In this document: one piece after another, positions 11,310-23,458 of the stretch
Layout: the number at the start of each line of letters is the position of its first letter
How positions within the stretch are numbered: the first letter of the stretch is position 1
Origin: Aselliscus stoliczkanus
Lineage: Eukaryota > Chordata > Mammalia > Chiroptera > Hipposideridae
Assembly (NCBI GenBank): GCA_033961575.1
Contig: CM066727.1
Coordinates: 2,566,001-2,630,000, forward strand
DNA length: 64,000 bases
Direction: 5' to 3'
The notes under the pieces: model-generated
The model's input: only the letters and a program-made list of their open reading frames with translations
What the model was told of the DNA's origin: nothing
The model's database searches: none
Made by a program: the position numbers and the translations under genes

Positions 11310-12750
11310 CATGTTCAAGTACCAAGTGGTTTGATAGACTATTACTCAATAATGGGACTTCATAGGAGAGCTCTCCACGTGGTGCCCTGGGTACTGGGTG
11401 AACTTGAAATGGGAGACGTTGGACACGCCTCTCCCCCCCGCCCCCAGATCAGACAGGACGCCAGCAGCAGGTGCGCTGTGGTGACAGCGGGCCTGGGTTC
11501 TTACATCTATTTGAGGGATGTTGGTCCTAGAGCAGAGGAGACTCCCTTTTTTCGTTCCATACCCCTAATTGGTGAATACATTTTATTTATTAGTTAGAAA
11601 GTGAAAGATTCTGGACTTCTTCAAACCAACATTTATTGCCAAAGGGATTTTTTAGCAAACTGAATTTATTTTTGAAGTACAATTAAGAGATAATGAGATT
11701 TTCTTACACTAATTTGTCAGCTCCCTATAGACTTTCTCCTTGGCCAGTCAAAAAACTCTACGATGGATTCCGACTCCTGTTCATCTGTTTAGAGGAAAAC
11801 AAGGTCCTGTCCTCCAAGGAGTGTGGACATGACAAGGTTCATGCGGCGATGTGACTGATGTGACGTGATAGAGGAGGAAGAGATGGGGGAGATGGGACGG
11901 CGGTACAGGTATCCGGTTAAACTTCCTTTTCCTGTGAGGTCCTGAAATGCGGAATCCGACACGGATACCACATTGTATGAAGCATCCCAAACCTAAACAC
12001 AATGAGCTCTAAAAGCTGCAGCACCTCGCAAGCTTTGCTGTAGTCAAAAGTAATGTAAAGAGGGCCATTTTCATAAAATGGCCACTGAAACCATATTTAT
12101 AGATATAATTAGATTGGGCCATACCAAAAATTAAATCAATGCAATTAATTATTTCCAGTTATATTTTACACAGAGTAGTCTAAGCCCCCTATTCTTCAGA
12201 TTATGTCAACAATTCATGTCACCTTAGATTCTTAAACAGTCTTTGCAGTAATTTTCTTTTAAAAGCATAGAGTTATGATAATGGTAAAGATGAGCTAGAA
12301 CAGAAAATACAATATGACCTTCTCTTAAGTCATAAATGCAAAATGGGAAATTTCGCTTTTTTTTTCCTCCTGGTTTTCTCTCCTTTGAAAATTCAAGTAT
12401 TGTTGAGATTAAAAAATATCACACTGATAATATATATTAATCCTTAGCAGAATAAAGTGGTTTTTAAAGGGCAAACACTCAGTATTATTAACCTTTTTAA
12501 TAGCCACTTGAAAACCTTAAGCAATCTAGACATTCCCTCTAAACTACAGAAACTATTTACAAATACACGCCAAGGTAGCAGGATCACAGGTGCTCAAATT
12601 ATCTCCTGCATGGTCTTCCCCGCACAACGTAACCCCCTTCCCCCCAACTTTGAAACTGCTTTTGTTGTGATCTGGTCAATACCTCAAAGGATGTTTTAGA
12701 ATAAGTGAATCTACAGATTTTACTCCAAGTGTTTTCTTATGAAAAGACCA
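11310..12750. other. unique sequence
   Basis: Contains a short C-rich patch at 11431-11445 and mixed AT-rich DNA. Open frames up to 96 aa are unrecognised. Confidence 0.45.
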
Positions 12751-12754
12751 CCCA

Positions 12755-12862
12755 TTTGGGGGTAAGACAGACCTGTGTTAATTCTCAGCCTTACCGACAC
12801 TATTTCCTCATATATAGAGTGATTACCTCCAGAGTAGGCTTGGGGTTCAGCCATAATGAAAT
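12755..12862 (+). repeat. MIR fragment
   Basis: Follows the sense order of MIR: AGACAGACCTGTGTTAATTCTCAGCC, then TATTTCCTCATATATAGAGTG, then the ATTACCTCC equivalent of the 3' half. Diverged. Confidence 0.55.
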
Positions 12863-12864
12863 AA

Positions 12865-13848
12865 ATGGTGATTCCCAATAACGTTTCCTGGAGCCTCCCT
12901 AAAGTTTCACATCAGAGGTAACATACAGACAGGAGGGGGTGGGTCCCTGACTCCACCACAAGTTGATGCTGAAATGGAGAGGTGCTTAAAAGTAAGGGGA
13001 TTTTGAGAAGGACCACAGTTTAAAAAATAGGGTCCCATACCCATAAAGCCTTTTCCAAATTCTGAAATAAACGCGTAGAGCACTCAACAAAATGTCAACA
13101 CTTATTTATGGCAGCACAAGAGGTAATGGCTGCTATGCTGACGTTTTGAGGTGAGGCACCAAACTTTGGGGGTGGGGTGGGCGGGGGAGTCTTCTTCTTC
13201 AGAAAATGAGAACAAAGTCCCTGGCAGTTATTTAACATTTTAGTTTCTACAGCACTCTACAGGTGTTATATCTTGTTTGCATAACTAATAGAAGAGGCAG
13301 GGCGGTATGTTTCTGCTGTCCACGGTTTGAAAAGGAGGCTGAAGAGCCTTGGGCCACTTGCCTGGCTTGGCTACTTTGGGGGTGCCCGGTGGAGGGAATG
13401 GAGACAGAACCCATCCCCATTTTCCAATCCACTGATCTTTGTATTCCCCGAGCCATAAACTCAGGAGATAGCAGAGCACCTGAGAAGACACCTCTGCTGC
13501 CATCTAACGTAACACGTCATGCCTATGAGCTGCCGAAATAATGTCTGTGAGTTACTGCAATTGCTAAGTGACCTTCTTGGCTGTTTCTGTCTCTACATAG
13601 TCCAGACACAGATGTAAAGTAACGAGGTAAGTATTAGCCACTTAAAAGAGAGAAAGGGTGGGGGTTGTCGTAAGTGTAGAACGTTCTTCTTCACAGAGGT
13701 TGGCATGAGGGAGAGTAATGGAGGCAGAAGTGACAGGGCAGCTGGAGACACACCTGTGTCACCTGGGACACTCTCATACTTCCATATCCCCTCTGTCTGC
13801 AACTTCCCCCCAAGTTTTCCTTTAGATACATTTAGATACATTCAAGAA
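12865..13848. other. unique sequence
   Basis: Includes G-rich text at 13158-13180 and overlapping frames of 60-92 aa near 13250-13540 without recognisable motifs. Confidence 0.45.
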
Positions 13849-13851
13849 GTA

Positions 13852-14039
13852 CCAGGGGTGCCAAAAAAAATGTACATACTATGTATTACTTTTCAAAGTT
13901 GAATTGAATTACAGTAGCAATGTTTGTAGTAGGACGTTTGATCAAAAGATGGCATTAATCAAATGAATGCTAGCCTCATTCATTGTATTACAATTTTCGT
14001 ACAGTTTTTTCCTTTCTTAAAATTTTTTGACACCCTCTG
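13852..14039. mobile_element. TA-flanked MITE (Tc1/mariner-type), copy 1
   Basis: A 188 bp element with inverted ends: left CCAGGGGTGCCAAAAAAA, right TTTTTTGACACCCTCTG, whose complement reads CAGAGGGTGTCAAAAAA. It is flanked by TA on both sides (13850-13851 and 14040-14041), the target duplication of Tc1/mariner transposons. No coding potential. A shorter relative lies at 54259-54380 with the same terminal sequences and an inner TTTTAAGARAGGAAA block. Confidence 0.75.
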
Positions 14040-14041
14040 TA

Positions 14042-14635
14042 TGTGTTTAATGTATTTTCTGACTGAGTTAAACCATGTTGGGGGGTGGGGGATGACAATA
14101 TGTTCTGTCGTTCAGGTGTGTTAGAGAGAAAAAGAGGGTGGAGACTGGTCTAGTGCATTGTTTAGGGTTTAATATATTTGGTTTTCTGTAGTAGTTAATA
14201 AACATTTGGATGCATAATTAGAAGTCAGAATTAATTTATCAGCATATAAAATGGTGGCTTAATTTTTCTCAGGTAAGTTTGCAATTTCATTGTGCCTGTT
14301 TGTAAACAAGTACTAATTGCAAATGTTTATCAAACTATATTGTTAGTGACATTTTATAATATCTGTGCCTATTAATAACTAAGTGTTGTTATTATACTTC
14401 TATAAGTTCTAATGCCAATGATAATTGCTACAACTATCGAATCACTTTTTTTCATCTAGAAGGGAATATTGGATAATTGTTTAAGATTTTTCCTTAAGAA
14501 AAAATTTCTCTTTCTTACCTCCACAAACAAAATGCAAAATCCAACATCTTTGCCATCAAACTGTCATTCCACCTCTCACTTTCTACATACGTACATGCAT
14601 GCTCTCACACACATCTGCCTTTATACTTGTGCCTC
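14042..14635. other. unique AT-rich sequence
   Basis: Nothing recognised. Confidence 0.5.
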
Positions 14636-14637
14636 TA

Positions 14638-14639
<2 letters not shown>

Positions 14640-14674
<35 letters not shown>
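14640..14674. repeat. (GT)n microsatellite
   Basis: About 17 uninterrupted GT units. Confidence 0.95.
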
Positions 14675-14679
<5 letters not shown>

Positions 14680-16685
14680 GCAAAAGTTTGCATTGAGGGT
14701 AACAGGGAATATGCAAGTAAATGAAACAAATCTCACATTCAGGGCCTACTTAAGAAGACAGGAAATGGAGATAAGAACTCATTAATTAATGAAATTATTG
14801 AACAAGAGCTTTTAGGTTAAATAGTGTGAATAAAAACAACTTGATTGAAGTGCTTATCCTTCCTGAATTCGTAATTAAAAATGCCATACCTTTTAAACTC
14901 AAAAATTTCAACAACTTTTTTCTTTTTTCTTTTTATAACACTGATTTTCAACTAAAAGTTTTATATATTGTTTTTCTCAAATCTCAAACAAAGTTTTTCT
15001 CTGTACTGGTTGTACAAATCGGTCCCTAGTTAACATCCATTGATACAGTCCATACCAGCAAGTGAATTTTAAACTATCTGAAAAGCTAGCCTTCACTTAT
15101 AAATCATAGTGCAATTTACAGAGAAGGTCCTGCCAGTTCTGTTCTAAATGAACGAAAATCCTGAAAGTTCAGCTAAGAGAGAGGCAGGTTTGTGATTGTA
15201 TTGTCTGTAACAAAAGAAAGGAAGGTCACAAAGACAGCCTCCCACCTGAATGAGCCAGACAGTCCACATCTTTGGCTCTCACTTAGCACAGTGCATTGAT
15301 GGGCTGCGTGCTCCTTGTTTGACTGAATGAAACTTTTCTAGTTCAATCAGTGGTCCTTAAATATGGAGGCACATTATCATCAAATGAAGAGATTTTAAGA
15401 GTTACTGAAGCTGAAGCCACATTTGATCAATTAGTTCAGATCTCGCGGGAAGGCACCTGGGCACGGACACTGCAAAGTTCCCCAAGTAATTCCAATTACA
15501 GATGTGGATCAAAGTGTATAGTAAAGCCAGCAGTGAGGCTTCCATTTTGCTTTCCTTCTGTTGCTTTCAAATAAAGTCCCCACCTTGATTTTAAACTCTA
15601 GTGTCTTCCAAATGCATAAAAAAGTCTTAAACACTGATGGCATCTGTTTGTTTTTCCTAAATCTGTTTCTTGCAGACATGTTGCCTCTGGCTTCCACCAT
15701 CTGTATGTGAGCCGCAGAGAAGGTTCTCTTTCTTCCAAAAAACCAAAATAATGGATACTCCCACTTACAACTTTGGTGGGGTGGTGGGAGCCAGAAACAA
15801 CTAAAAAAGAAAAGAAAACGATAGGAAATGGCAGTTTGGGGATGTTAATAACAGGTAATGCAGGGCAAGGCTTCCTGGGAGCAGTACAGCCAGCAAGTCT
15901 GCCCCGGCGCTGTTACTGCAGGGTGAGAGCGTGTGGGAACACTGTGGGGACCCGGGGGCGGCCCACACAGGCACTGGCATTCGCCCTGGTGACAGGAGAC
16001 AGGTTGAGACTTGGGGGGAGCCGAGGCTGCTAGAGCTCCAGGGTAAAGCACCCTGGTGGATACAGCTGCAGAGAAACGCACAAAGCTGCTCCTGGGACCT
16101 CCCGTGGAGAACACATCTGCATATCCTCAGGGCAAAAGGACCCCAGGCCAAGGCAGGTGCTGGGGTGAGGTTGGAGAAGGATCCCCCAGAAGGAGCAGTT
16201 TGATAGTCCCTGGGGCCTGCACAGGGCCAGGTATCTGGGTTTCCAGCCAGGGTGGGGGATCTCACAGAGCGTGAGCACTGGGTAAAGTGCTCAGGTTATT
16301 GCCTCAGTAACGAGGAACATTTACTTCTAGACTAGAGACTTCTCTGGTCCCACCTCACAAAGTTTTAAAGCTATTTCAAAAAGAGCCAACTGTTTGCAAG
16401 TAACCTGACTGCATATAAGAACAAACTACAAAGCTTTAACTAAAAGAAACCAAAAACATCCAGCACGTGACAAGCTAAAGTTCACGATGTCTGGCATCTA
16501 AGCACAAATTATCGGACATGCAGAGAAGTGGGAAACTATGACTGCCAGTGAGCAGGAAAATATAACCAACAGAATGGCCTTTATCCTCTGATCACTTCAG
16601 GGTCATTTGTTTTCCTTCAATTGGTCATTTACACCAATAAATCTACTTTTCTGCTTAAATTTTGTTTTCCCTTTCCATCCATATC
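14680..16685. other. unique stretch with a GC-rich patch
   Basis: AT-rich to 15700. A GC-rich, CpG-bearing patch lies at about 15900-16270, where several frames of 70-154 aa open on both strands at once. None has a recognisable domain, and frames open in many registers together are expected from GC content. Confidence 0.45.
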
Positions 16686-16689
16686 CTCC

Positions 16690-16905
16690 CAAATGCAAGG
16701 TACTGAGTCACTCTTCAAGGTCAAGTTTAAGCACCACCCCGTAACTTATGGATTCTCCCACGTTTGCATGTTGTCATATGTACAACTCCACTTTTAGCGC
16801 TTGTCAGACTCCCTTTCATTATGTCATGTGTAGGCCTGAGCTAGGCAAAGGCAGAAGAGTGCCATGCACACGCTTGTATCCTGTGATCTAACAAAGTGAT
16901 TGGAA
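16690..16905 (+). repeat. probable L2 3' fragment
   Basis: CACTCTTCAAGGTCAAGTTTAAGCACC is a good match to the L2 phrase about feeding/ordering of codons near its 3' end, and the text continues through GCTTGTCAGACTCCC and TAGGCCTGAGC toward the tail. Diverged. Confidence 0.5.
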
Positions 16906-17191
16906 TAGAGAGTGCAATATGTTGGCCAAATGCACCAGTCTATTAATGAAGGGTGCTCCTCCAAGTTCCTATCACTTATTCACACTCTGTGCGCTGATAT
17001 GTATGCAGCTCTCCAAGTCTCTTGTCTATTGTTTCCCCCTGAAATAACTAAACGATTTCTCTCCCCTCTCAGCCGAGAAGTAGAAACACATGGACTTAAC
17101 AATCTGAAAAATCATTTTAATCCAAAACCTGTTTCTACCACTTTTGGACCACATGGCCTTGGGGACTTCGCTTTCTCTCTCTTAACTCTTT
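16906..17191. other. unique sequence
   Basis: Nothing recognised. A 102-aa forward frame (16912-17220) has no known motif and runs into the hAT element. Confidence 0.45.
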
Positions 17192-17199
17192 GTCTAGGC

Positions 17200-17570
17200 C
17201 AGGGGTCGGCAAACTTTTGAGACGGAAGAGCCCCCAGGCGTCAGCAAACTGCAGCTCCCGAGCCACAGGCTCTGAAGTAAAATTGAAAATGAAAATAAAA
17301 CTATCATAGTTTCATTGATAAAATTTTTACAGGATACAGCGGCCCCGGTTCGGTCCCACATATGAGGGCCAGTGACACTGCCCTCAAAAAAAAAAAAAAA
17401 AAAAAAAATTTTTACAGGATATTATTCACATAATGGTGATTATGTAAAATATATATTTATGACTCTTGAATAATTTTTAAATTGATATGAGGGACAGGAT
17501 TGTCTCTTCCAGTGTTCGGCAAACTTTTGAGATGGAACGTACCCAAAGAGCCGCAGTTTGCCGACCCCTG
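17200..17570. mobile_element. non-autonomous hAT element, split by a SINE
   Basis: Terminal inverted repeats CAGGGGTCGGCAAACTT (left) and GTTTGCCGACCCCTG (right). Flanking 8-mers GTCTAGGC (17192-17199) and TTCTATGC (17571-17578) agree at 6 of 8 positions, fitting an aged 8-bp hAT duplication. The left and right ends also carry an inner copy of GGCAAACTTTTGAGA (17515 onward). No transposase. A truncated SINE sits inside at 17337-17405. Confidence 0.85.
17337..17405 (+). mobile_element. 5'-truncated SINE inside a hAT element
   Basis: Begins within the head at CAGCGGCCCCGGTTCGG, continues through CACATATGAGGGCCAGTGACACTGCCCTC, then about 23 A residues. The 16-bp duplication AAATTTTTACAGGATA flanks it exactly (17321-17336 and 17406-17421), as expected of L1-mediated insertion with 5' truncation. 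The near-perfect duplication and pure A tail suggest a rather recent event. Confidence 0.95.
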
Positions 17571-17579
17571 TTCTATGCC

Positions 17580-18565
17580 ATGTAGATAAATACACCCAAA
17601 GTACAGGGGTGTCATCAGGAAAAAAGGGGATGATAGATCTGGGATACAACTGTGCTCAGTACATTGAACTCTTTCACTCTTTCTCATAGTTTAGTCGTAA
17701 TGAGGATGAAAAAGATGCCCAATATTTTTTAAGTGAGTGACAGAAATCAGTGTCCTTGCTGATAAAAATTTCCAAACAATTCCCCTTCAAATAAGAGTAC
17801 TTTCATGAAGGACACTAAGCATTTACAAAACTCCTTTTATTTACAGTCTGTTCATATGCTTTCTGGTAGGGTCATTCTATTCTTTCACATATGAATCACT
17901 CAGAACTAGAGAATCAATTATATTTGTTCCCATGGCTGACTGCACTTTGCCTTTTCCACATCATCATAGATTGTCTCCACATTTCCCCACATCAACCATG
18001 AAAGTCCCATTGAAAGAGGCATTTCTGATCACCCTCAAAAGGAAGACAAGAAAATTGACACATTAATTTGGTTCCTATTTTTAAAAATACCTAATTGACA
18101 GAGGGTTTGTTTCATCATAGATGGAAAGGATTCTCTATGTTAAATATATAAAGATGTGATAGCGTATGTTGGACTATTTTCTCGCCCACCTATTTATATT
18201 ATTTACCTTCTTAACAGCATAGCTGAAAGTTTTGTTCCTTTTTTTCTGACAGGCTTTCTTTTCAATATATGGCTCCTAGGAAATAATACATTCCTATATA
18301 ATTGTATTTTAAACCATAACATAGTTAAGACATTTTAAACATAAGACCTAAGTTGATTTGCATGTCATATATATGAACTGAGTGGCTATTTTGCAACTAA
18401 AGGCTACAGAAAGCTCCAGCAGGAATTAGAATCCCCCCACCAGCTGCCAAGCGACTTACAATCCATTTAGCAGAGTGATTGCGTGTGTCAGAATATTGTG
18501 TCATTGTCAGTGTAAAAACACTACCCTTGGGGATTAGAAAGGGAGAATTGTGTAAAGTTGTGGGT
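17580..18565. other. unique AT-rich sequence
   Basis: Nothing recognised. Confidence 0.5.
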
Positions 18566-18569
18566 TCAG

Positions 18570-18790
18570 GGAAGGTTGGTTATATAAAAATACAACATTT
18601 GAGTTAGGCCCTGAAGAACGGTTGGGGTTTCGACAAACATAAAGCTCAACGTACAAGAAAGGTATAGAAACAGGAAAATGCACAACATACTCAAGGAACA
18701 TCTAAGAAAACCCACTGTCTAAAGTGCGTTATCTCTTTCAAAGAGTTGGTGACAAGGCCGAAGGTGCAGTAGGAAGCTGAGAGTGGAGGG
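18570..18790 (-). repeat. probable L2 fragment, antisense
   Basis: The phrases AACATTTGAGTTAGGCCCTGAAGAACG and AGGAACATCTAAG follow the antisense L2 order. Diverged; the match fades near 18790. Confidence 0.45.
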
Positions 18791-19560
18791 ACACAGCCCA
18801 GCCGGAAGATGCACACAGGTATAGTTAAGTGGCTAAGGAACGGGGTGGTTTACCTGAGACTCGCCTCATTGTTCCAACGGCGCGATTGGGTTGCTTGATT
18901 CGAATCGTCCCTCTCAAGTTCGAAGATGTTATGAGATGTTCAGATTTCGAGGGCACGCAAAGAGGAGAAATCAAGGAGGAAGCCGCTGTGTATGAGTCAG
19001 AATGCCCGCACACCTGTCCCAGCAGCGACAAGTGGAGAGAGAGGACAGGCAGCGCTGGATGAGAAATCGGACACGAAGGGTAGACGCCACCGTCGAGCCT
19101 CGGTTTCTCTGACTGAGAAGACCGTAGAAAACCATAGAAAGTATGGAATAAAAACATCTGCTAAATATTGCTCAGAGAGAGTTGAAAAGAACAGGCCCGG
19201 CCTCAGCAGGGCGAAACACTCAGTTTAGGCGATAGGAAGTGGGGTGAGGTGGGAAGGCCTAAGCTAGGAATGTATGGAAGGGTAAGTCTGTAGGAGTGGC
19301 GTTCAGAAAACAAATTACACACAAATGGAGGGCTTTGAGCCTTCTCTACGAAAAGGCCACAGCTGAAGCTTTGGGCAAGACTCAATCTGTAAACGGGGCG
19401 TGTGTAAAGAAGACAAGAGAGCATAAGCCGTCACCTTAAGGAAGGTCCACTTCGGAAAAGAGGGCCAAGGAAAAGGAGTGAATAAACGAAACAGAAAGAG
19501 AGAGAGGTAGAAGGAGAGTTAGGGCAGGTCCATGCTACGGCCGGGCCCAACGGACAAGGC
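18790..19560. other. purine-rich block with raised CpG
   Basis: About 770 bp rich in AG on the forward strand with many CpG dinucleotides (for example near 18870-18960, 19070-19110 and 19190-19220). No CpG island by eye, no known repeat with confidence, and frames up to 110 aa without motifs. It may be a decayed L2 or LTR. Confidence 0.35.
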
Positions 19561-20375
19561 AATTTAAATAAGAGTTGGGGGTACCGTTTCTTACAAAGAA
19601 CAGGAGAATCCAGCCTCCAGGTCCGTTACCACTGACAACCAGCGTTACCTAACCTCGACACATCATACATTAGTGTCATGTACATAATCTAGAAACGATG
19701 CACCATTTGTCTTTAAAAATGATATAAAATTTAATCTTCGTTAATCTTCAATACAAATTCCCATTTTATAGTCATTTGTACTTTAAGTCTTTTTATATTC
19801 TTACATTTTTGTCTTCTCCCTTTGAGAGTAATTTTAAAAGAGAAATAAAAATAGGCAGGGGGTTAAAAGAAAGATTAATGGGAAAAAAAAGCAACAAAAA
19901 AACCCACTGCTGATGTATTTCATTGTGCAAATTGCAGAGCCCTCGCACAATCAGTGTGATTGTTTATAAGTTCCAGCTTGCTGCCTGTTGGCACCTAGAA
20001 ATGAGCCATTCTCTGTGTGCAGGCCTTCGAGGCAGGGATGAGTTGGGGGCTTTTCATAACTTTACCATTAAGTTCCTTGTGGAGGGTTTGTCACTGTCAT
20101 TCACATTGTACAGCTGTTACCAGGTGAGAAAGGAAAGGAAAACAAGTTGCAGTACTGCCTATAGAATGTGGCATTTGCTTACATCCAGCTAAAAACATGT
20201 AAAACAAATGATAGCAAGAAACCTAGAGTTATATATCATTAATTTTGTAATCCAAAGACCTAATTCAACTTATCTTGCTAAAATGTCTTAAGTAGAAAAT
20301 GAGATAAGACTTGGTTTGAAATGAAAACATTTTGTAAAGTACTTCCTGTTTTCCTTTTAATTCTGTATCTAATAT
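19560..20375. other. unique sequence with E-box motifs
   Basis: AT-rich left part. A mixed block at 19900-20190 holds ACAGCTGTTACCAGGTGAG (E-boxes CAGCTG and CAGGTG eleven bases apart), which could also look like a splice donor. No acceptor or coding frame supports an exon. Confidence 0.4.
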
Positions 20376-20380
20376 AAATA

Positions 20381-20941
20381 CGAGGTCTGACGATCAAGTT
20401 CATGAACTTGTTGCAATGATGTGGATAACCTTTTTTTGATATCAGAGGGGTTATTCATTATGAATTTGTACCAGATAGGCAGTTAACCAAGTTTACTGTT
20501 TGGAAGTGCTTAAAATGCTGCAGGGAAAAGTTAGACGACCTGAACTTTTCGCCAACAATTCATGGCCCTTGCATCATCACAATGCACCAGCTCACAGGGC
20601 ACTGTCTGGGAGGGAGTTTTGAGCCAGGAAACAAATAACTGCATTGGAACACCCTCCCTACTCACCTGATCTGGCTCCAATGACTTCTTTCTTTACCCAA
20701 ACATAAAGGCAATATTGAAAGGAAGACATTTTTATGACATTCAGGACATCAAGGGTAATACAATGACAGCTCTGAGGGACATTCCAGAAAAAGAGTTCTA
20801 ACATTTCTTTGAAGAGTGGACTATGCTGGCATTGGTGTATAGCTTCCCAGGGGGAGTACTTCGAAGGTGACTGCAGTGATATTCAGCAATGAGGTATTTA
20901 GGACTTTTTCTAGGATGCATTCACAAACTTGTCAGACCTCA
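20381..20941 (+). mobile_element. internally deleted mariner, copy 1
   Basis: A 561 bp element with inverted ends CGAGGTCTGACGATCAAGTTC and the matching right end GTCAGACCTCA, flanked by TA. The left end is fused directly to the C-terminal half of a mariner transposase: the frame reads FFDIRG, then the HDNAPAH-equivalent (here HHNAPAH, the catalytic Asp changed to His), then YSPDLAP. The N-terminal DNA-binding part and first catalytic Asp are missing. Frameshifts and stops occur. Full mariners are about 1.3 kb. A copy with the same deletion lies at 39120. Confidence 0.9.
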
Positions 20942-21044
20942 TATATAATTTTTTTTTTGCCAAACAGTATTTCACTGTGACCTACCAGATGAATAGAACT
21001 TGCTGTAACATTTCCTGGTACACATGATCCCTCTGGGAGACAAT

Positions 21045-21262
21045 ACCAGTTACTGAGCAGCCATTACTGGTGACCTACTATGTGCCGGGCACTGTACTAG
21101 TGATGTGTGGGTTTTATTCACCATAGTAAGGGCAACTCCGCTGGGGAGATGTCACTATGTCCATTTATGCAGGAAGATATGAATACTCAGTGATGTTAAA
21201 AGTCTTGCAAAGGTCACAGTACAAGACAGTCACTAAGCTGGTTTTGGTCCAAATTCTATGCG
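21045..21262 (-). repeat. MIR fragment, antisense
   Basis: ACCTACTATGTGCCGGGCACTG, then TGTCCATTTATGCAGGAAG, then TTGCAAAGGTCACAGTAC and TAAGCTGGTTTTGGTCC are the antisense MIR landmarks in order. Confidence 0.75.
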
Positions 21263-21264
21263 TT

Positions 21265-22315
21265 TTCTGCTATGTCATACTCACCCACTACAAAAATTCT
21301 TTTTCTCATGGAACAACATTCTCTCCCTATCTGTGAAACATTGCCTTCCCACGCTTCGATCCAGCCAAATAAGGCTTCTCTTTCTGTCAGTGTTTGGGAC
21401 TTCATGAAGCAAGGCTTCTTTTTAGTCCTTCAACTTTCTACTTTTTGAACAGTTTTGATTTCTTAATTTTCATAAATTTTTGTTGACATAGAAGGCTAAA
21501 ATTGATAGACTTACCAAAACACATAAAATGTTGCTCCTGCTTTTTATTTTAAGTCACTTTGTTTAGGAAAACCTATAGCATATCTATTCTGGATAAAATC
21601 ACCTTTCCTCTTCCAATGGCCATGTCTGAAACCTCATCCTACTTAGAAATGCTTTATTATAAACTGTAATCAGGCTGAATCCTTGTGGTTGTTTTATCAA
21701 GAGAGTTAGGAAGTTTAAGTTAGAAATCTGAGCAAGCATTCTCACCACTAAGAAATAAATAAATAAATGAATAACTTTAAAATAAACCTCCATAATTTTA
21801 GAGTTTTAAAGGAGTTTTGTTAGAATAATTCTAACTAAATTGTGTAAGATCCCCTCACTGCTTTGACTTTGTGGATATTCTGTGGTGTTCAGTTTGCAGT
21901 GGCATGTTTTGCAATGGATCTCACATTCAGTAGAATTTCACTCTGATATTTGTTTGTCGTTATTATGCCTCCCGGGATTCACAGGTGAAGGCTGTTGATC
22001 CAGCCCCCGGAGAATTGCCGTATAACACACGGAGCCTGCAGAGCGGGGAGCCCTGAGCCATGCGGCAGCCCCACAGACTCGACGGCTTCCAAACGCACCC
22101 TGCATTGGACATGCTTTTCCATTAAGCCCTTCATGGTAACAAGTGTAGAGATTCTGAGATACAACTTAGTTTGGCCTAATTAGTCAAAAGATGCACACAA
22201 CACAAACAGGAATTCATACACTATGCCTCGGATAGAAAATTCTTATTTTCTTTATATACTGTTTACATGCAGACAACTGTTAGCCAATTCCTCCACACCA
22301 TTAGACTCAGTTTAA
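21265..22315. other. unique AT-rich sequence
   Basis: A short (AAAT)n patch lies near 21750-21770. A GC-rich patch at 21970-22100 opens short frames on both strands with no known motif. Confidence 0.45.
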
Positions 22316-22317
22316 AA

Positions 22318-22455
22318 GTTTATAAAGTAACCCTGTTGGAGTAATCATTTCACAATATATATGTGTATCAATCATCATGCTGAATACCTAAAACTTACAC
22401 AGTGTTACATGTAAATTACAGCTAAACAAATACATAACAATAAAAAGCATTTCAC
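22318..22455 (+). mobile_element. L1 3' UTR terminal fragment
   Basis: CCTGTTGGAGTAATCATTTCACAATATATATG, ATCATCATGCTGAATACC, and GTTACATGTAAATTACAGC followed by an A-rich end are the sense-strand terminal phrases of old mammalian L1 3' UTRs. Confidence 0.75.
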
Positions 22456-23455
22456 AATGAAGCATATCCAAATAAATATGGACAAGAGACTGAAGTATTA
22501 GGTTGCCATCATCTGACCCCGTGAGACCCACCATATCTCACTGCAGTCTTTTACAAAGTAACATTGCATTTTGAATATAATAAAACATATTTAGATCCAT
22601 CATGTCCAGGCCCAGTACGACATGAATTTAAAGAGTGTTTCTGTAATAATCGTGAATTTTGGAGGCCATTATTTTGTCATTCACCAATCTACTTAATTCG
22701 TTTGAACAATGACCTATGTGTATGTATGTTAGACCCTCCCACTCCCTCGCTTAATTTTCTGTAGAAAGAAGGCCCCCTGAGCAAGCCTGCGGCTTCCCCA
22801 CCCCCATGCCTTCCCTTGGCAGTGCCTTGCTGTCTGGTACCCATGTTCCTCCCATCTCGCCTTCCGAGTCCTGGGGGTGAGTGGGGACATCAGTGTCACT
22901 CATAAAGCCTTCCACGTGTGCCCAACCTCTTGCCCTGGAGTCACTTAGCATCTGCTTATCTTGGTAACTAGATGCCAGACACAGACACATATGGCAGGCT
23001 ACCTGCTTTTCTTTCGTCTGCCGCAGCCCTTAGCATATTATTTTTCACGTGCTGCATGCTAAATATATGTTTATTCCTTGTCCATATAATTCACGTTTTG
23101 TTCTCCAGTATGCAAGTCTATACAAATGACCAAATGCAAGTTAATATCATTCCCAACCTACTCTGTGGTGAGACCAAGCCACTCTCCCCCAACTGTGCCT
23201 GAGAATAAGCCAGGACACCTTCCTCAAAAGCGCTGACAAGATTATCGATTATCTTATCGCAGCAGGGATGAATGTTGGGATCCCCACCCTCGGAGAGCCC
23301 CACCTGCTCAGGGCACAACCTAGCAAAGCCCCACAGGGGCCAGGTCACACGCTGTGAGCTGCTTGCTCCATTACCCACAGGACAAGGGAGGAGCCTGTCT
23401 CAGTAATACAATGGACAGAACCATTCCAAGAACCTAATCATCTTTACACCTGCAG
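22456..23455. other. unique sequence
   Basis: Nothing recognised. Frames of 60-86 aa lack motifs. Confidence 0.45.
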
Positions 23456-23458
23456 ATA

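Noticed and set aside
15801..16265. 154-aa reverse open frame
   Set aside because: Five overlapping frames on both strands in a GC-rich patch; none has a recognisable motif.
20118..20130. Splice donor-like CAGGTGAG after 19923-20120 frame
   Set aside because: A single donor-like octamer is common by chance; no acceptor or conserved reading frame supports an exon.
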